A DNA stretch of 64,000 nucleotides from JAHIKV01 sp963733145 (GCA_963733145.1 CAVTCJ010000005.1:434001-498000); one strand, 5' to 3'. Positions 44,784-56,160 are shown, counted from the stretch's first letter. Notes: generated by a model from the sequence alone, not told the origin. A program made the numbers and translations.

Positions 44784-47360
44784 ATGAGAAACTATATCCG
44801 GTTGTGCGCCGTTGTCGCAGCCATTGTTGCAATCGAGCCTTGTTCCTTGCTTGCGGGCATGGTCCTTGACGCCTCGAACGTCGTCTGGACTTCGCCCAGC
44901 ACCAACTCGCAAGGCTCGATGCCCTTGGGCAATGGCGACATCGGCGTCAACGTCTGGACGGAGAACGGCCGCGACCTGGTGTTCTACCTGAGCAAAACCG
45001 ACGCCTGGGACGAAAACGGCAGCCTGCTGAAGCTGGGCAAGGTCCGCGTGTGCCTGCCCGAGGATACCTTCGCCGCCTCCGGTCCCTTCAAGCAGGAACT
45101 CCGCCTCCAAGACGGCACGATCCGGATCGACGCCGGAACGGGCAGCAACGCTACCACGGTGAAACTCTGGATCGACACAAGCAATCCGACTGTGCAGATC
45201 GACATTCAGCGGGCGGCGGCCTTCAACGCCAACGTGACCTTCGAGCCGTGGCGGACCGAGCGGCGGCAACTGACCGGGCAAGAGCTGAACGTGGCCTATG
45301 GCGAGATCGGCAGCCCCACGCCCGTCTATGTCGAGCCGGACACCGTCGTCAGCGGCCTCGACGACCGCATTCTCTGGTATCATCGCAACGGGCGGTCGGT
45401 TTGGGCACGGAACCTCTCCGTACAGGGGCTTGATCCAGACAACACCGTGGGCAAAGACCCGCTCCTTCACAACACGTTCGGCGCCGAGATCACCGGCGCC
45501 AACCTGCAAAGCGTCGATTCCAAAACACTCCGCACCGTCGAAGCGACCACGCGGCAAATCATCTCCGTCTCTGCGCTTACCGCCCAGACCGACACGGCCG
45601 GTCAGTGGATCGACAAACTCGACGAACAGATAGCCAGGACCGGGAGCACGTCTTACGACCAACGCAAGGCAGCCAGCGACCAGTGGTGGGGCAATTTCGC
45701 CAATCGGATCTACATCCGCGTCACGGCCGGACCGAACGCCGCCGTCGTCTCGCGGGGCTACGCCCTGCAACGCGCGATCAGCGCCTTCGCCGGCGGCGGC
45801 GCCGCGCCGATCAAGTTCAACGGCTCGATCTTCACCGTGGACACTTACCGCCGGACCGACCTGGGCGCGGAAAACAACATGGGGCCGGACTATCGCCGCT
45901 GGGGCGGGCCTTATTGGCTGCAAAACACCCGGCTGATCTATTGGTCGATGCTCGCCAGCGGCGACTTCCAACAGATGCAACCCTTCTTCGATCTGTATCT
46001 GAACAACCTCGAGCTGGCCAAGGAACGGGTCAAAACCTACTACGGCCCCGCTGCCCGGGGCGCGTATTTTCCCGAAACAATGACCCCTTGGGGAACCTGG
46101 ACCGGCAATAATTACGGCTGGACCAATCCCGATCCGAAAAGCGGCGTCTCCGAGAACAGGTACATCCGCTACGAATGGCAAGGCGGCATTGAAGTCACCG
46201 CAATGATGCTCCAGTATTACGACTTCACCGGCGACCGGCAGTTTGTCCGCGACAAGCTGCTCCCGCTGGCCGCGGAGATCGTCACTTTTTACGACACGCA
46301 CTTCGGCCGCGACGCCGCCGGAAAGCTCCTGCTCACCCCCGCCCAGTCCTTGGAGACCTGGCGGACGGTGGTCAATCCGTTGCCCGAGGTGGCCGGGTTG
46401 CACTACGTGCTGGACAAGCTGCTGGCCCTGCCCGAGACGGAAACCACCGCCGAACAGCGCGCTCAATGGACGCGGCTGAAGGGCGAGTTGCCCGCAATCC
46501 CCACGCGAGAAGTCCAGGGGAAGACGGTTTTCGCCCCCGGCCAATCGTTCGCGGACAAACAGAACATCGAGAACCCCGAGTTGTACGGCGTATTCCCGTA
46601 TTTGATCTCCGGCGTGGGCAAGCATAATCTGCAACTGGGGACCGACACCTTCAACCACCGCACGCACAAGCTCGGCGCCAAGGGCTGGAGCCAAGACCCC
46701 ATTGACGCGGCGATGCTCGGAATGGCCGGCGCCGCGCAGGCTTTGGTCGTACAGGGCTTCACCAACAAGGATGCCGGCAGCCGTTTTCCCGGCTTCTACG
46801 GCCCCAACTTCGACTGGATTTCCGACAACGATCAGCCCAGCGTAGCATCAACCGCCTTGCAGCGGATGCTGGTTCAAGTCGATGGGCAGCACATCGAACT
46901 GTTTCCCGCCTGGCCGACGAACTGGGACGTCGAGTTCAAGTTGTTCGGTCCGTCCGGATCGATCATCATGGGCGAATACGAGAAGGGCGCGGTCAAATGG
47001 CTGGACCCCGTGCCCGACGGGCAACTCAGCCCGGCCGATTATCGCCTGATTATCGGCAACCTCGGCTACGACAACCAGTCGGGCAAGGGAACCTTCGATT
47101 CACTGCTGCACGGCGACGTGAACTTCGACGGCCGGGTGACCGACGCCGACCGCGCCGCCCTGCTGTCCGCCGCCGCCGGGTTGGGCATCGACACGTCCGG
47201 CTGTCATTCACCGATAGAATTGACCCGTTCCCGCAAGTTGCTTATAATCGGATTTCATGCCCCGCTCCGCAACCGTTTACAGGCCGGAAATACATCGTCC
47301 CGTGAACGGTTGTCCCCGCTCACCCCATTAAAGGCCGCTGGCCATCGGTTCACGCCATGA
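44784..47360 (+). CDS. Secreted DUF5703/GH95-like glycoside hydrolase with dockerin-like end
   Basis: The protein has 858 residues from ATG 44784 (the in-frame 44757 start lies before the signal). The signal peptide is MRNYIRLCAVVAAIVAIEPC. The N-terminal domain SQGSMPLGNGDIGVNVWTEN is DUF5703-like. An (alpha/alpha)6-type catalytic region follows (YWLQNTRLIYWSMLASGDFQ, YEWQGGIEVTAMMLQYYDFT, LELFPAWP-type IELFPAWPTNW). Near the end is HGDVNFDGRVTDADRAALL, a dockerin-type calcium loop. About 50 further residues after the dockerin motif have no recognisable pattern. The likely role is extracellular cleavage of fucosylated or similar polysaccharide. The frame is intact. The ATGA at 47357-47360 couples it to the next gene. 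Confidence 0.8.
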   Translation: MRNYIRLCAVVAAIVAIEPCSLLAGMVLDASNVVWTSPSTNSQGSMPLGNGDIGVNVWTENGRDLVFYLSKTDAWDENGSLLKLGKVRVCLPEDTFAASGPFKQELRLQDGTIRIDAGTGSNATTVKLWIDTSNPTVQIDIQRAAAFNANVTFEPWRTERRQLTGQELNVAYGEIGSPTPVYVEPDTVVSGLDDRILWYHRNGRSVWARNLSVQGLDPDNTVGKDPLLHNTFGAEITGANLQSVDSKTLRTVEATTRQIISVSALTAQTDTAGQWIDKLDEQIARTGSTSYDQRKAASDQWWGNFANRIYIRVTAGPNAAVVSRGYALQRAISAFAGGGAAPIKFNGSIFTVDTYRRTDLGAENNMGPDYRRWGGPYWLQNTRLIYWSMLASGDFQQMQPFFDLYLNNLELAKERVKTYYGPAARGAYFPETMTPWGTWTGNNYGWTNPDPKSGVSENRYIRYEWQGGIEVTAMMLQYYDFTGDRQFVRDKLLPLAAEIVTFYDTHFGRDAAGKLLLTPAQSLETWRTVVNPLPEVAGLHYVLDKLLALPETETTAEQRAQWTRLKGELPAIPTREVQGKTVFAPGQSFADKQNIENPELYGVFPYLISGVGKHNLQLGTDTFNHRTHKLGAKGWSQDPIDAAMLGMAGAAQALVVQGFTNKDAGSRFPGFYGPNFDWISDNDQPSVASTALQRMLVQVDGQHIELFPAWPTNWDVEFKLFGPSGSIIMGEYEKGAVKWLDPVPDGQLSPADYRLIIGNLGYDNQSGKGTFDSLLHGDVNFDGRVTDADRAALLSAAAGLGIDTSGCHSPIELTRSRKLLIIGFHAPLRNRLQAGNTSSRERLSPLTPLKAAGHRFTP
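47221..47249 (+). promoter_or_regulatory. Sigma-70-like promoter inside the 3' end of the hydrolase gene
   Basis: TTGACC (47221-47226), a 17-base spacer and a perfect TATAAT (47244-47249). Transcription would start near 47257, about 100 bases before the DUF1080 gene. It suggests a second, independent promoter for that gene. Confidence 0.6.
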
Positions 47361-48091
47361 GCAAAAGAAACGCATTGAATTGTCGCCGCCGTCATTTTCG
47401 GGCAACTTGCCTATGGACGATTGTCGCCGCCCTGTTGCTTGGCCTGGAGGCCCCGGCCGCCGAGGCGGTGAAGCCCTTCAACGGCAGGGATCTTTCCGGC
47501 TGGAAGTTTATTTCCCGGCACGGCCGCAATCAGGGCCAGTGGCTCGTCGGAACCGCAAAGCTGAAGGAAGGCGATCCCACGCAGATCGCAATCACTCCCG
47601 GCGGATCGGAACTGATCAACGTCCCCCCTTCGCTAAACCTCTACTCCGAAGCCAAGTTCGGCGATTGCCGGCTGGAAATCGAGGTCCTGGTTCCAAAGGG
47701 CGCCAACTCGGGGATTTACCTGATGGGAAATTACGAGGTCCAGGTCCTCGACAGCTTCGGCAAGAAGACCGTCGGAACAGGCGACATGGGCGCCATCTAC
47801 GACCGTATTGCGCCGAAGGTCAACGCCTCGAAGGCGCCCGGCCAGTGGCAAAAGTTCGTGATCGACTTCCGCGCTCCGAGATTCGATCAGGCTGGAAACA
47901 AGATCGCCAACGCCAAGCTGGTCAAGTGTACTCTCAACGGCCAGGTCATCCATGAGAACGTGGAAATCGAGGGCCTCACCGGCGCCGCGATGAGCAAAAC
48001 GGAGGTCCCCCTCGGACCGATCATGCTCCAAGGCGACCATGGACCGATCGCCTACCGCAACATCGTGATCACACCGCTCGACCGCAAATGA
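47357..48091 (+). CDS. Secreted DUF1080 (3-keto-disaccharide hydrolase domain) protein 2
   Basis: This is a 244-residue protein with signal peptide (basic start MSKRNALNCRRRHFR, then WTIVAALLLGLEAPA) and a single DUF1080 domain. Its motifs are KPFNGRDLSGWKFISRHGRN, FGDCRLEIEVLVPKGANSGI, YLMGNYEVQVLDSFGKKTVG, WQKFVIDFRAPRF and MLQGDHGPIAYRNIVITPL. It is shorter than the first DUF1080 protein (no N-terminal extra domain). It overlaps the upstream hydrolase by four bases. Together they probably degrade a polysaccharide outside the cell. An IS66 end begins four bases after its stop. Confidence 0.88.
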   Translation: MSKRNALNCRRRHFRATCLWTIVAALLLGLEAPAAEAVKPFNGRDLSGWKFISRHGRNQGQWLVGTAKLKEGDPTQIAITPGGSELINVPPSLNLYSEAKFGDCRLEIEVLVPKGANSGIYLMGNYEVQVLDSFGKKTVGTGDMGAIYDRIAPKVNASKAPGQWQKFVIDFRAPRFDQAGNKIANAKLVKCTLNGQVIHENVEIEGLTGAAMSKTEVPLGPIMLQGDHGPIAYRNIVITPLDRK

Positions 48092-48189
48092 ATCGTAAGC
48101 GTCCCGCGGAATGCGTCTTGTGTGCCGTGATAGGCTGAAGTTCAACGGCGGCGATGGTCGCGGCCGGACGAACTTCGGGAGTCACGAGC

Positions 48190-48661
48190 ATGAGAAAGCG
48201 AAACGAGCGGCAGGTTGAAAGGCAGAGCCACTGGCAGAAGATCCTCTCCGGGCAGCGGGTGAGCGGGCAATCGGTGCGGGCCTATTGCCGGCAAGCCGGA
48301 ATCGAGGAATCGGCCTTCTGCCGATGGCGGCGGGAGTTGGGACGGCGCAGCCGGCCGCGTAACGATCCTCTTCTCAGCCGGCAGTGTAACGATCCTCTTC
48401 TCAGCCGGCAGTGTAACGATCCTCCTCGGCCAGGGCGCGGCACGAATCGCGGCGCCGGCCCGGCCGGCAGCGCGAAGACCGTCGGGCGCCGTCGCCAAAG
48501 TCGGATTTCTTCCCCTGCAGGTGGCGACGGAGCGTGGCGCGGAAGGCGGGCGTTCCATCGAGATCGTGTTGGACGGCGGCGGCGTGCTTTGCATCCCGCC
48601 GGGCTTCGACCGGCGAACGCTGCTGGACGTGCTCGATGCGTTGGAGGGTCGAAGATGTTGA
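48190..48661 (+). pseudogene. tnpA: IS66 accessory protein TnpA (frameshifted, with tandem repeat)
   Basis: ATG 48190 opens MRKRNERQVERQSHWQKILS and GQSVRAYCRQAGIEESAFCR, a helix-turn-helix typical of IS66 OrfA. The C-terminal part (IEIVLDGGGVLCIPPGFDRR, TLLDVLDALEGR) is in another frame and ends at 48661, overlapping tnpB. Between them a 27-bp unit is repeated (48359-48385, 48386-48412, partial to 48427). The frame change lies in or just after this tract. It is part of a broken element and so probably non-functional. Confidence 0.75.
48359..48427. repeat. 27-bp tandem repeat in tnpA
   Basis: Two exact units (GTAACGATCCTCTTCTCAGC...) and a partial third. Each unit is nine codons (NDPLLSRQC), so the number of units does not change the frame. 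Confidence 0.85.
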
Positions 48662-48999
48662 ACCTCTCCGAGTTGGTGCGGATTTACTGCTGCACGCAGC
48701 CGACCGACATGCGAAAGAGCTTCGATTCATTGGCGGCGTTGGTGCGCGATTGGCTGGGGCACGATCCGCTCTCGGGCCATCTGTTCGTCTTCCGTAGCCG
48801 CCGCGGCGATCGGGTGAAGCTGTTGTGGTGGGACCGCGACGGGCTGACGCTGTACTATCGGCGGCTGGAGAAAGGGACCTTTGATCGGCGGCCCGAGCGG
48901 CGCGTCTTTACGATCGCCGCCCGTTTCGCAAACACCCCCCAGCCCCGCCGTAGTATTATTGGCGCGAGGCGGCTGAGGGCAAGGGGTTGGACAGAATAG
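48655..48999 (+). pseudogene. tnpB: IS66 TnpB, truncated
   Basis: ATG 48655 opens LNLSELVRIYCCTQPTDMRK, SFDSLAALVRDWLGHDPLSG, LFVFRSRRGDRVKLLWWDRD and LTLYYRRLEKGTF, clear IS66 Orf2 sequence. After about 90 of the usual 115 residues the frame enters the dispersed element (from about 48926) and ends at 48999 with unrelated residues (ARRLRARGWTE). It overlaps tnpA by seven bases, as in complete elements. Confidence 0.8.
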
Positions 49000-49065
49000 G
49001 GTCGCAGCAAAGTCCTGTTCGTCTCAGAGATAGGTGACTTGCCTCGGTGTGTTGGACCGATGCGT
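48926..49065. repeat. About 140-bp dispersed element, copy B
   Basis: Matches 36941-37080 in the same orientation, with most conservation in the first 85 bases. It replaces the 3' end of tnpB. The following gap to 49264 shows no gene. Confidence 0.75.
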
Positions 49066-49264
49066 GCAAAAAATCGTTTTGTAAAGCCTCTGGTACGAAC
49101 TAGCCGTTAAGATAGAACAATACATCCAGCATTTCAGGAAATACAGCAAATAGCAACGATACTCAATATACTGCGTGGCATCCCGTAAGGCCCCCTTTCT
49201 TGCTTGTTCTTTTCCGCAAGAGCCCGCTTAATCGAGGCCGGCAATGTACCTGCCCTACTGACAA

Positions 49265-49954
49265 TCATCCGGAGGCGGTGTTGCCACGAAAGTCCAGCAG
49301 CGCGTGGTAGATGGTGATAATGCGGAGGGACGGCCGAGTGTGCCGCGTCGCGTATGTGTGTTCGAGACCAGAGATCAATGAGATTTTCACCCAGGCGCCG
49401 TCGGCAGTCAGTCGGTGATTGCCAGGCGGACCGAGTTGGAGTTTATTGCCGATTTTCACGGCCCAAGTCGCCGGTGATTCCGATTGGACGTAGCCCAGCA
49501 TCCCTCCTTCGTCGCCCGTGCGGCCATACGACTCGGCAAGGAACATCCCGAGGCCATCCTTGCCGACATACTCGCTCACCGAGTGCGTATCGGCAGTGCG
49601 GAGCCTCTTGGCCTCAAAATGATAGACCGGGCGGCGACGCGATTCGCTGGATTCAATGTGAATGTCGATTTTCGGCCGGGCCTTGCCCTCAATCCCTGGT
49701 ACGTCAACGGGCAGTTGGTCGTGAACGAAATATCGATCGGCCCAGCGTGGCAGCACTCCATCACGCTGCCCAGTCTGAATCGCTTGTCTGAGCCGTTGCG
49801 TAATGAAGTCTTCGTTCGATTCGCTGTGACTCTCGCCACGGATGGTGCGATACCCGAAGGCGATGAGTTGATGGCATTGGCGGCGGAACTGGACCACGTA
49901 TTGGTTACGGTCGGGGATGCCGACGGCATTGTCATGATTGCTTTTCAATGACAT
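49265..49954 (-). CDS. Putative PD-(D/E)XK nuclease-like partner of the adjacent methylase
   Basis: The protein has 229 residues from ATG 49954 (MSLKSNHDNAVGIPDRNQYV). The in-frame start at 50002 would overlap the methylase. The motif PKIDIHIESSE...VYHFEAKRL has Asp, then Glu-x-Lys 17 residues later, preceded by an acidic helix (ESNEDFITQRLRQAI). That is the expected PD-(D/E)XK core order. The gene starts one base after the methylase stop (49958-49956), so they form an operon. The likely role is the endonuclease or effector half of a restriction-modification-like pair. I do not recognise the exact family. The base composition is lower in G+C than the surroundings. Confidence 0.6.
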   Translation of the reverse strand: MSLKSNHDNAVGIPDRNQYVVQFRRQCHQLIAFGYRTIRGESHSESNEDFITQRLRQAIQTGQRDGVLPRWADRYFVHDQLPVDVPGIEGKARPKIDIHIESSESRRRPVYHFEAKRLRTADTHSVSEYVGKDGLGMFLAESYGRTGDEGGMLGYVQSESPATWAVKIGNKLQLGPPGNHRLTADGAWVKISLISGLEHTYATRHTRPSLRIITIYHALLDFRGNTASG

Positions 49955-49955
49955 G

Positions 49956-52900
49956 TCATCGTTCCCCGCCAGCCAGCGTCTCGGCAATGATCGTATCGGC
50001 ATCCAGAAGTGCTTGGCTGCGGAGCCAATGGAGGCGTTCCAACGGCTTCAGCAACAAAACCCGCGAGTTCTTCCAGTAAATTCGCAGATTGCGTTGAAAA
50101 TAGAGCCACTGGCCGCGCTTTTGCCGACGAGCTAATTCTTGCGCTCGCCGAAAGTCGGCCGAAGTGGCCTCGTCAACAGGTTGAACCTTGACTCGCAACA
50201 GATCGCGGGAGTTCTTGAGCAACTCTACATCTATCATCCCGACACGCGAGGTCTTGTCGTAGAAAATTTCGACCTTGTGGCGGAATCGTGGGGCGTCTTC
50301 AAAAAAACCATCCAACTCTGCTTGCAGGACCTTGGCGTATCTCTTTAGTTCCTTGGGCTCCGGAACACCAGCGGTCTCTTCGCAGACTTTTCCCTTGACG
50401 GCAAACCGTTTGAATTGGACAAAGTCTTCGACGAGTATTCGCTCGCTATTGCGCAAACGGAGAAGTTTGTAAACCCGGCTGTTCAGTTCATCAAGCAGTT
50501 TGGAAAGTTTGCTAGACGCTTCCGCCATCTCGGGAAATGTCTTTTGCTTTGACGCAGCCGACGCATTTCCGGATGGGCCTTTCTTCGGAGACTTCGTCGG
50601 CGACGCCCCAACGAGGCTGGCGTGCAATTCAAGCCAGTTGTCAAACTCAGCAGCGTCAAGTTCTGCCATTGGAACCGGCAGAGTGGTAAGAATGTTGAGG
50701 TTCGAGATGCTAACCGAGACACCCCATTGCGGTGCCATAAGATACTGATGGTATCTGGCGAAGTCCGAACTTAGATAGAGCGATAGGACTTTCAGGAAAT
50801 CTTCATGCCCCTTGCAGCCTGCAATGCCGATTTGCCTTGGTGGAACCACGACAAACTTGTCAGTAAAGACAGCGAAGTTGCGCGATGCTTGGACAATCAC
50901 GTGCGGAGGTCGGCAAACCTCTATCGGCGACAAGCCACTTCGAAGCCGGACGTATGCCTGATTAGCCACAACGGTTCGCAACGCCGATTTCGGGAAGCGG
51001 AAAATGCGGCCGTAGCTTCGAAGGGCGGTGGTAATGAGTTCATCCTTACCAACGAGTTCCTCAACGAAAACCTTTTCGTCCTTTTCAGCTCTTTCTCTGA
51101 GTTCCAGTCCCTGTAGTATCGTCAATTGCCGAGCAGCTTGCTCTTTTTCAAGACTTGGGAATCGACGGGCAACGGACTCCAGCAACCGGCGGTCGCGATA
51201 AGATCCCCACATCGCCAGCTTCCAGGTTAGCGCATCCCCATGAATCGCCTCGGCAATGCCGACCTCGCGAATTTCGCTCCCGTTGATCGTGATCGCCCAG
51301 GTGCCGACCTTTTGTTTGAAAACACTCGGACGGTTGGCTTCCTGGTTGACCACCAACGGCGCAAACGTCAATATCCGCTCCGCCTCGTCGATCGCGTCCG
51401 CCCCGTCTAGACGCTTCCGGTAGAAGAGGGCGGCGGCTGGAACTTCCGAGCGACCGGCAAAGAGGACATACGCCAGATTGGCGAAATTCACGACCGTACT
51501 GACTTTGACGCCAGCGAAAAACGCTTGTCGAAAGGCAGTAGACTCGGCTTTGAACAATGTCATGGCCGGCATCAGAAGGCCAACGCTCGCCTTGGCGTCG
51601 ATGTGTTCCGTCGCCTTCCAAGCGAATAGTTCCGCAACCTGATTGCCACCCGTCGGATACTTCTCGGCGTTGGCATTCCTCCAATTGCGTGCGGGCTTAT
51701 CTTCCGGTCGCGGCCTTTCGTCGTTAATTTCAATCCACGGTGGATTACCGACGAGCCAATCGAACTTGATTTCGCCCATCTTCTGGTGAAATTCCGAGTT
51801 CGAATTGAAAAAGTCGTTGGCTGCCCCGCCGAAGATGTTCGACCCGTGTAGCTTGGGGAGCTTAAAATTAGTCTTAGTGAGGTCGGGCGGATCCACGTAA
51901 TCAAGTAATGTGAGAATGAGGCTCAGCTCCGTTACCTGGCAGGCATCCTCGTCGCGGTCAATGCCGAATATGTGGTCCTGCAACAACTCGCGAACTCGAC
52001 CGGGCGAAATTTCTCCCCCTTGCACTTCAGCAGTTCTTTTTCGATCAGCCGGCGGTAACACTGCACCAGGAACGCGCCTGAGCCGCACGCAGGATCCAGT
52101 GCCCGCATTCCTTCAGTAAACGGCAGCGACGATTCCATCTCGTCGAGGATGAAGTTGACCAGAGGAATCGGCGTATAATATGCGCCCGCGTCTTTGCCCC
52201 GCCCCTCAGCATGCAAAAATTGCTCGTAAACGACCGAAAGAGTCTCAATAGGGATGTATGAGAAATCGTAGTCTTCAAAGAGGCTTCCTTGGCCGCTCCG
52301 GGGATCATCGCCAAAAAATGTGGCTGCAATTTGTTTGACATGTTTCGCCTTGACGCCCTCTTTCCAAGGAATATCGAAAACTGAACCATTGAGCCAGTCG
52401 TCCAGTTGCTCGACCAACGAATATAGGGCGGACAGTTGAGCTTTGCGGCCGAAAACTGCTTCAGGATCGATCTGAAAATCGTTCAATCGCTTATCAGAAA
52501 GGATGTCGCGGTCGCGGAGGTAACGGAGGTAAACGTACTTGCCGATCAAGGCATGCGCGGCCTGGGACGGCAAATTCATGTCCTCGCGAAGGACACGACC
52601 TAGTTCTTTCAGACGATCCAGCAACCGCCAATCGACCCGCATCTTGGGCGTTACGAATTGACCCTTATCGCGCCACAACGTGCCGTCGTCGATCCGCTGG
52701 GCGCTGAAGCCAGGGAGAAGCTTCGAGGCGATTTCTTGCACCCCAATCGCCTCCTTGAGGATTCGCGATGCCGACCGCTTCTTCGCGCTCTCATCCTCGC
52801 GATAAGCGAAGCCGGAATAGACTCGGACATTTTGCGGTGTACGGACGATCAGAAAGGGAACCACGTCTTGGTTCCAGACCAAGCGGTGGATCCGGTCGGC

Positions 52901-53158
52901 GTCGGCCTCCGATGCCGCTTCGCAGACGTAGACCACCGGGGTCAGGGAACCTTTGCCCCGTGATATGTCCTCGCTTGGGCGTTGGCGGAGGGTGTAGACG
53001 CCCTGAAGGCCGCACGACGTCTCGCCCTCCCTGCCGCGTTGTTGTGCACGGCGAAAGATGTGGCCATAGCTGGGCACTCGCCCGAGCTTATTCCCGGTCA
53101 AAAAATTGGGCGAACCCTCGTAGCCTAGTTTGTGAATCAACTCGGCAACTGAGATCAT
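49956..53158 (-). CDS. Large N6-adenine DNA methylase (Eco57I/type IIG-like), one frameshift
   Basis: The protein has about 1068 residues from ATG 53158 (MISVAELIHKLGYEGSPNFL). An N-terminal domain of about 120 residues (VVYVCEAASEADADRIHRLV) is followed by a helical region. The methylase core has SAM motif ALDPACGSGAFLVQCYRR and catalytic motif VGNPPWIEIN. Then come a target-recognition-like region and C-terminal helices (LLDELNSRVYKLLRLRNSER). A frame change near 52003 (one G missing in CCGGG) separates the two motifs. It should methylate adenine in double-stranded DNA. No PD-(D/E)XK site is evident in its own N-terminus. A separate nuclease-like gene follows directly. Confidence 0.83.
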
Positions 53159-53467
53159 GGAGCCACCCAATGCAGATTGCCTATCATACCCCTCTTTGCT
53201 GCCATCCTGGCATTCTTACCGAAGTATAGCAACCGTAACGGCTTAGGACAAGGTGTCTGTCTGTTTGTCTACTTGGCCGGGTGCATCCGCACTTTGCGGA
53301 GACGATTTTGCCCCGGCCGAGTGTGGAACGCATCCCGGCTCGCATCGACGGGACTCACTACGTCGATTTCCCCTTGTTTTTGACCCAAAAACGAAGAACG
53401 GGAAGCGCGTCCGACAATTCGGGCGGGCCGAGATTATGGGGGACGGATGTGGCCGGAGGGGTATTTT

Positions 53468-53489
53468 CCGGGATTTTATCCCGGTTTTT
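53468..53489 (+). terminator. Candidate intrinsic terminator
   Basis: Stem CCGGGA/TCCCGG with loop TTTTA and a following TTTTT. The stem is only six base pairs and no gene is seen just upstream on the plus strand, so this is tentative. Confidence 0.35.
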
Positions 53490-54104
53490 ATTTGCGGCCG
53501 AAGCGGGCCGAACGGCGGGGAAAACACCGCGGAAACGCGGGAAATTCGGCCCGCAACGGACGGCACCCCACCTTTGGAACGATGTTGCACTCATGTCAAC
53601 TTCGCTGAAATTTATCGCAGTTGACGTGATGTAAACTCGACTTGCACCGATTTTCCGGGGAGCGGATAATGCACTATAGACCTTGTTTAAAGGCGTATTA
53701 TGCTGAAATGGTCGCCCGGCGAATCGACGTAACTTAAATAGTGCATTTTCCGCGCTTTTTCACCCCTAAATCCCAGGCGATCCGAAAAGACCTTAACTCG
53801 TTGCGAACGTTGTACTTGCGCGGACGATTATGCCCTGTTTTTCGGTCCTTTATTCTACGGCGGCCACCAATGGGTGGTGTGATCTGTGACTCATTATACC
53901 ATCGGAAAGTGCCTGTTTATAGGCTTTTTCTTGGCCGCCGGGATTTTTGCACGATAAACGCGCGGGCCAAAGGCGGCCGCGAAATCTTTCCCGCCGCCGA
54001 AAAGTAGTTTTCCCGCGAAAACGCCTCAACGGACGCGGGAACTTCCATGCAGTGTGTTCCCATTCGGAGCATGGGAACAAGAGGGCTTATCCTTGCAGCC
54101 GTTC

Positions 54105-54289
54105 GGCCCTCACCCCCGGCCCCTCTCCCAGTGGGCGAGGGGAGAACACGCAGCCCTCGCCCACGGCCCCTCTCCCGAAGGGCGAGGGGAGACAATCACG
54201 GCCCTCACCCCCGGCCCATCTGCCGGCGGGAGAGGGGAGAACATGCAGCCCTCACCCCCGGCCCCTCTCCCAGTGGGAGAGGGGAGGTT
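54105..54289. repeat. Four tandem 46-bp palindrome-containing units after glmS
   Basis: Four diverged units of about 46 bp, each starting GCCCTCACCCCCGGCCCCTC and containing a CCTCTCCC...GGGAGAGG hairpin. They end two bases before the glmS stop (minus strand). The hairpin core is shared with the elements at 13394 and 33669. Units are joined directly, with no unique spacers, so this is not a CRISPR array. Confidence 0.85.
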
Positions 54290-54291
54290 GG

Positions 54292-56160
<1,869 letters not shown>

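Larger units (their letters stand above)
48095..48928 (+). mobile_element. IS66-family remnant (left end, tnpA, truncated tnpB)
   Basis: The left end appears to start at GTAAGCGTCCCGCGGAATG (48095), which has the form of IS66 termini. tnpA and tnpB follow in the standard order. The third gene, the main transposase, is absent: homology stops at about 48928, where the dispersed element (copy B) begins. No matching right end is seen. Confidence 0.75.
53159..54291. other. 1.1-kb region between methylase and glmS without a convincing gene
   Basis: Frames of 115-125 codons around 53240-53640 lack domains and look like chance frames in G+C-rich DNA. A hairpin with T-tract is at 53468-53489. A GTTCCCA/TGGGAAC palindrome is at 54056-54078, and the tandem repeats begin at 54105. 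Confidence 0.5.

Noticed and set aside
44724..46694. Minus-strand frame of 656 codons opposite the DUF5703/GH95-like gene
   Set aside because: The plus strand encodes signal peptide, catalytic motifs and dockerin. The minus frame has none.
53240..53640. Two overlapping 115-125 codon frames
   Set aside because: No RBS, domain, signal or hydrophobic pattern. Overlapping frames of similar length are expected by chance in this composition.
54105..54289. CRISPR-like array
   Set aside because: Four direct 46-bp units with no unique spacers between them and internal palindromes. No cas genes in the window.
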